Source: Halanaerobium sp.
GTDB taxonomy: Bacteria; Bacillota; Halanaerobiia; Halanaerobiales; Halanaerobiaceae
Length of the DNA: 33,123 nucleotides
Reading direction: 5' to 3'
Assembly: GCA_018399955.1 (NCBI GenBank)
Contig: JAGYNO010000012.1
Location: 1 to 33,123, forward strand
Shown here: in pieces, positions 32,244-33,123 of the stretch
Numbering within the stretch: the stretch's first letter is position 1
How the letters are laid out: each line of letters starts with the position of its first letter
The notes under the pieces: generated by a model
The model's input: only the letters and a program-made list of their open reading frames with translations
The model's database searches: none
Told to the model about the DNA's origin: nothing
Translations under genes and position numbers: made by a program

Positions 32244-33123
32244 TAGAGCAGAAAAAATTTTAGTTACTCGTTTAAGTGCAATTGGAGATGTTATTCATGC
32301 ACTTCCGACTGCTTATGCACTTAGAAGAAAATATCCGAATGCTCAAATAGATTGGCTTGTAGAAATAAAGGCAGCTCCACTTGTGAATTTAAATCCATAT
32401 CTTGATAATGTAATTATACTACCCAGAAAACAATGGAAAAAACAGCTGAAAGAAGATGGATTATTCAAAGCTTCAAAGTCTTTTATTAATTTTTTTAAAG
32501 AAATTCGTAAAGAAAAATATGATTTAAATTTAGATCTGCATGGGTTATTCAAAAGTGCTTTTAGCAGTTATTTGATAAAACCCTGTTTAAGAATGGGTCC
32601 CGGTGATGGAAGAGAATTAAGCACATTTTTTTATCAGGCAAAAATAGATATCCCAAAAAAGAAGATGCATCAAGTAGAGAGAAATCTGCATATGGCTGGT
32701 GCACTTGGTGCAGAAAGTAAAAAAGTTAATTTTGGACTTAAGATATCACCAGTTATTAAGAGTAGGGTGAGCAGACTTTTTGAAAAAGAAAATATTTCAA
32801 AAGATAAAAAGTTAATAGCTATAAATCCTTTTACTACCTGGGAATCTAAAAACTGGTTTTTGGAAAGATATTTTGAAGTTGCAAAAAGATTAATTGATTT
32901 GGGTTATTTTATTATCTTCACTGGTTCAAAAAGTGATAGAGAGGCAATTAATGAATTTGAAAGCAAAAGTGATGCATATGCCAATCTTGCTGGTAGAACA
33001 GATTTGGAAGAACTAACTGAAATATATAATAGGTCAGAATTATATATTGGTGGTGATACTGGTCCAACCCACCTTGCAGCTGCAGTAGGTTTAACTGTGC
33101 TAGCATTAATGGGACCAACAGAT
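32233..33123 (+). CDS. Heptosyltransferase-like glycosyltransferase, family 9 (cut by window edge)
   Basis: A partial gene of 297 codons has no stop before the right edge. It begins MPDSRAEKILVTRLSAIGDV, the usual GT9 start, continues with HALPTAYALRRKYPNAQIDW, and near the end shows the donor-binding GGDTGPTHLAAAVG. This family (WaaC, WaaF, WaaQ) adds L,D-heptose from ADP-heptose to the LPS inner core. After waaA, heptosyltransferase I (WaaC) is the likeliest role. The ATG lies inside waaA with GGGAG upstream, so the two are coupled. Confidence 0.9.
   Translation, partial: MPDSRAEKILVTRLSAIGDVIHALPTAYALRRKYPNAQIDWLVEIKAAPLVNLNPYLDNVIILPRKQWKKQLKEDGLFKASKSFINFFKEIRKEKYDLNLDLHGLFKSAFSSYLIKPCLRMGPGDGRELSTFFYQAKIDIPKKKMHQVERNLHMAGALGAESKKVNFGLKISPVIKSRVSRLFEKENISKDKKLIAINPFTTWESKNWFLERYFEVAKRLIDLGYFIIFTGSKSDREAINEFESKSDAYANLAGRTDLEELTEIYNRSELYIGGDTGPTHLAAAVGLTVLALMGPTD

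Noticed and set aside
1-33123. CRISPR arrays, insertion sequences, tRNA or rRNA genes, prophage
   Set aside because: I looked for repeated units, transposase-like proteins, CCA-ended cloverleafs and rRNA motifs and saw none; the window is ordinary chromosomal operons.

Overview
The window is AT-rich bacterial DNA. It combines low-GC Firmicute traits (strong GGAGG ribosome-binding sites, many TTG and GTG starts, sigma-A promoters, intrinsic terminators, a trpEGDCFBA operon) with a full set of lipid A and Kdo genes. That mix points to a diderm Firmicute, most likely Halanaerobiales, perhaps Halanaerobium. This placement is inference from gene content. The type I signal peptides without a lipobox cysteine on two periplasmic binding proteins agree with a true periplasm.

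Layout. (1) Bases 1-827, minus strand: an ArsR-type regulator, a Met/Cys-rich small protein and the start of a small membrane protein. (2) Bases 866-930: two sigma-A promoters back to back. The plus-strand one starts a leader of about 480 nt and then trpE-G-D-C-F-B-A (1415-8036), a complete route from chorismate to tryptophan. (3) Single genes: a cold-shock protein, the GTPase TypA/BipA and a class II superoxide reductase. (4) Pseudouridine catabolism (psuK, psuG), then a peptide/nickel-type ABC importer with two permeases and a binding protein but no ATPases. (5) A two-gene minus-strand permease with a CsoR-type operator at its start. (6) Glucose-6-phosphate isomerase, a membrane protein with a degenerate protein-kinase-like domain, NAD synthetase and a BtuF-like binding protein. 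(7) A HutP-family protein leading a compact envelope operon: an MsbA-like exporter, an LpxJ-type (DUF374) acyltransferase, lpxK, kdsB, kdsA, kdsD, an LpxL-type acyltransferase, waaA and a GT9 heptosyltransferase cut by the right edge.

The most striking non-coding signal is the trp leader. A few bases after the predicted transcription start there are 11-12 NAG triplets spaced almost exactly 5 nt apart. This is the layout bound by the 11-subunit TRAP (MtrB) ring in Bacillus. The run overlaps the left arm of an antiterminator that competes with a downstream terminator. A second strong terminator lies just before the trpE ribosome-binding site, so two attenuation steps are possible. Other points of interest are the orphan HutP-like protein in an envelope operon, the pseudokinase-like membrane protein, and the CsoR/CstR-like operator on the split permease.
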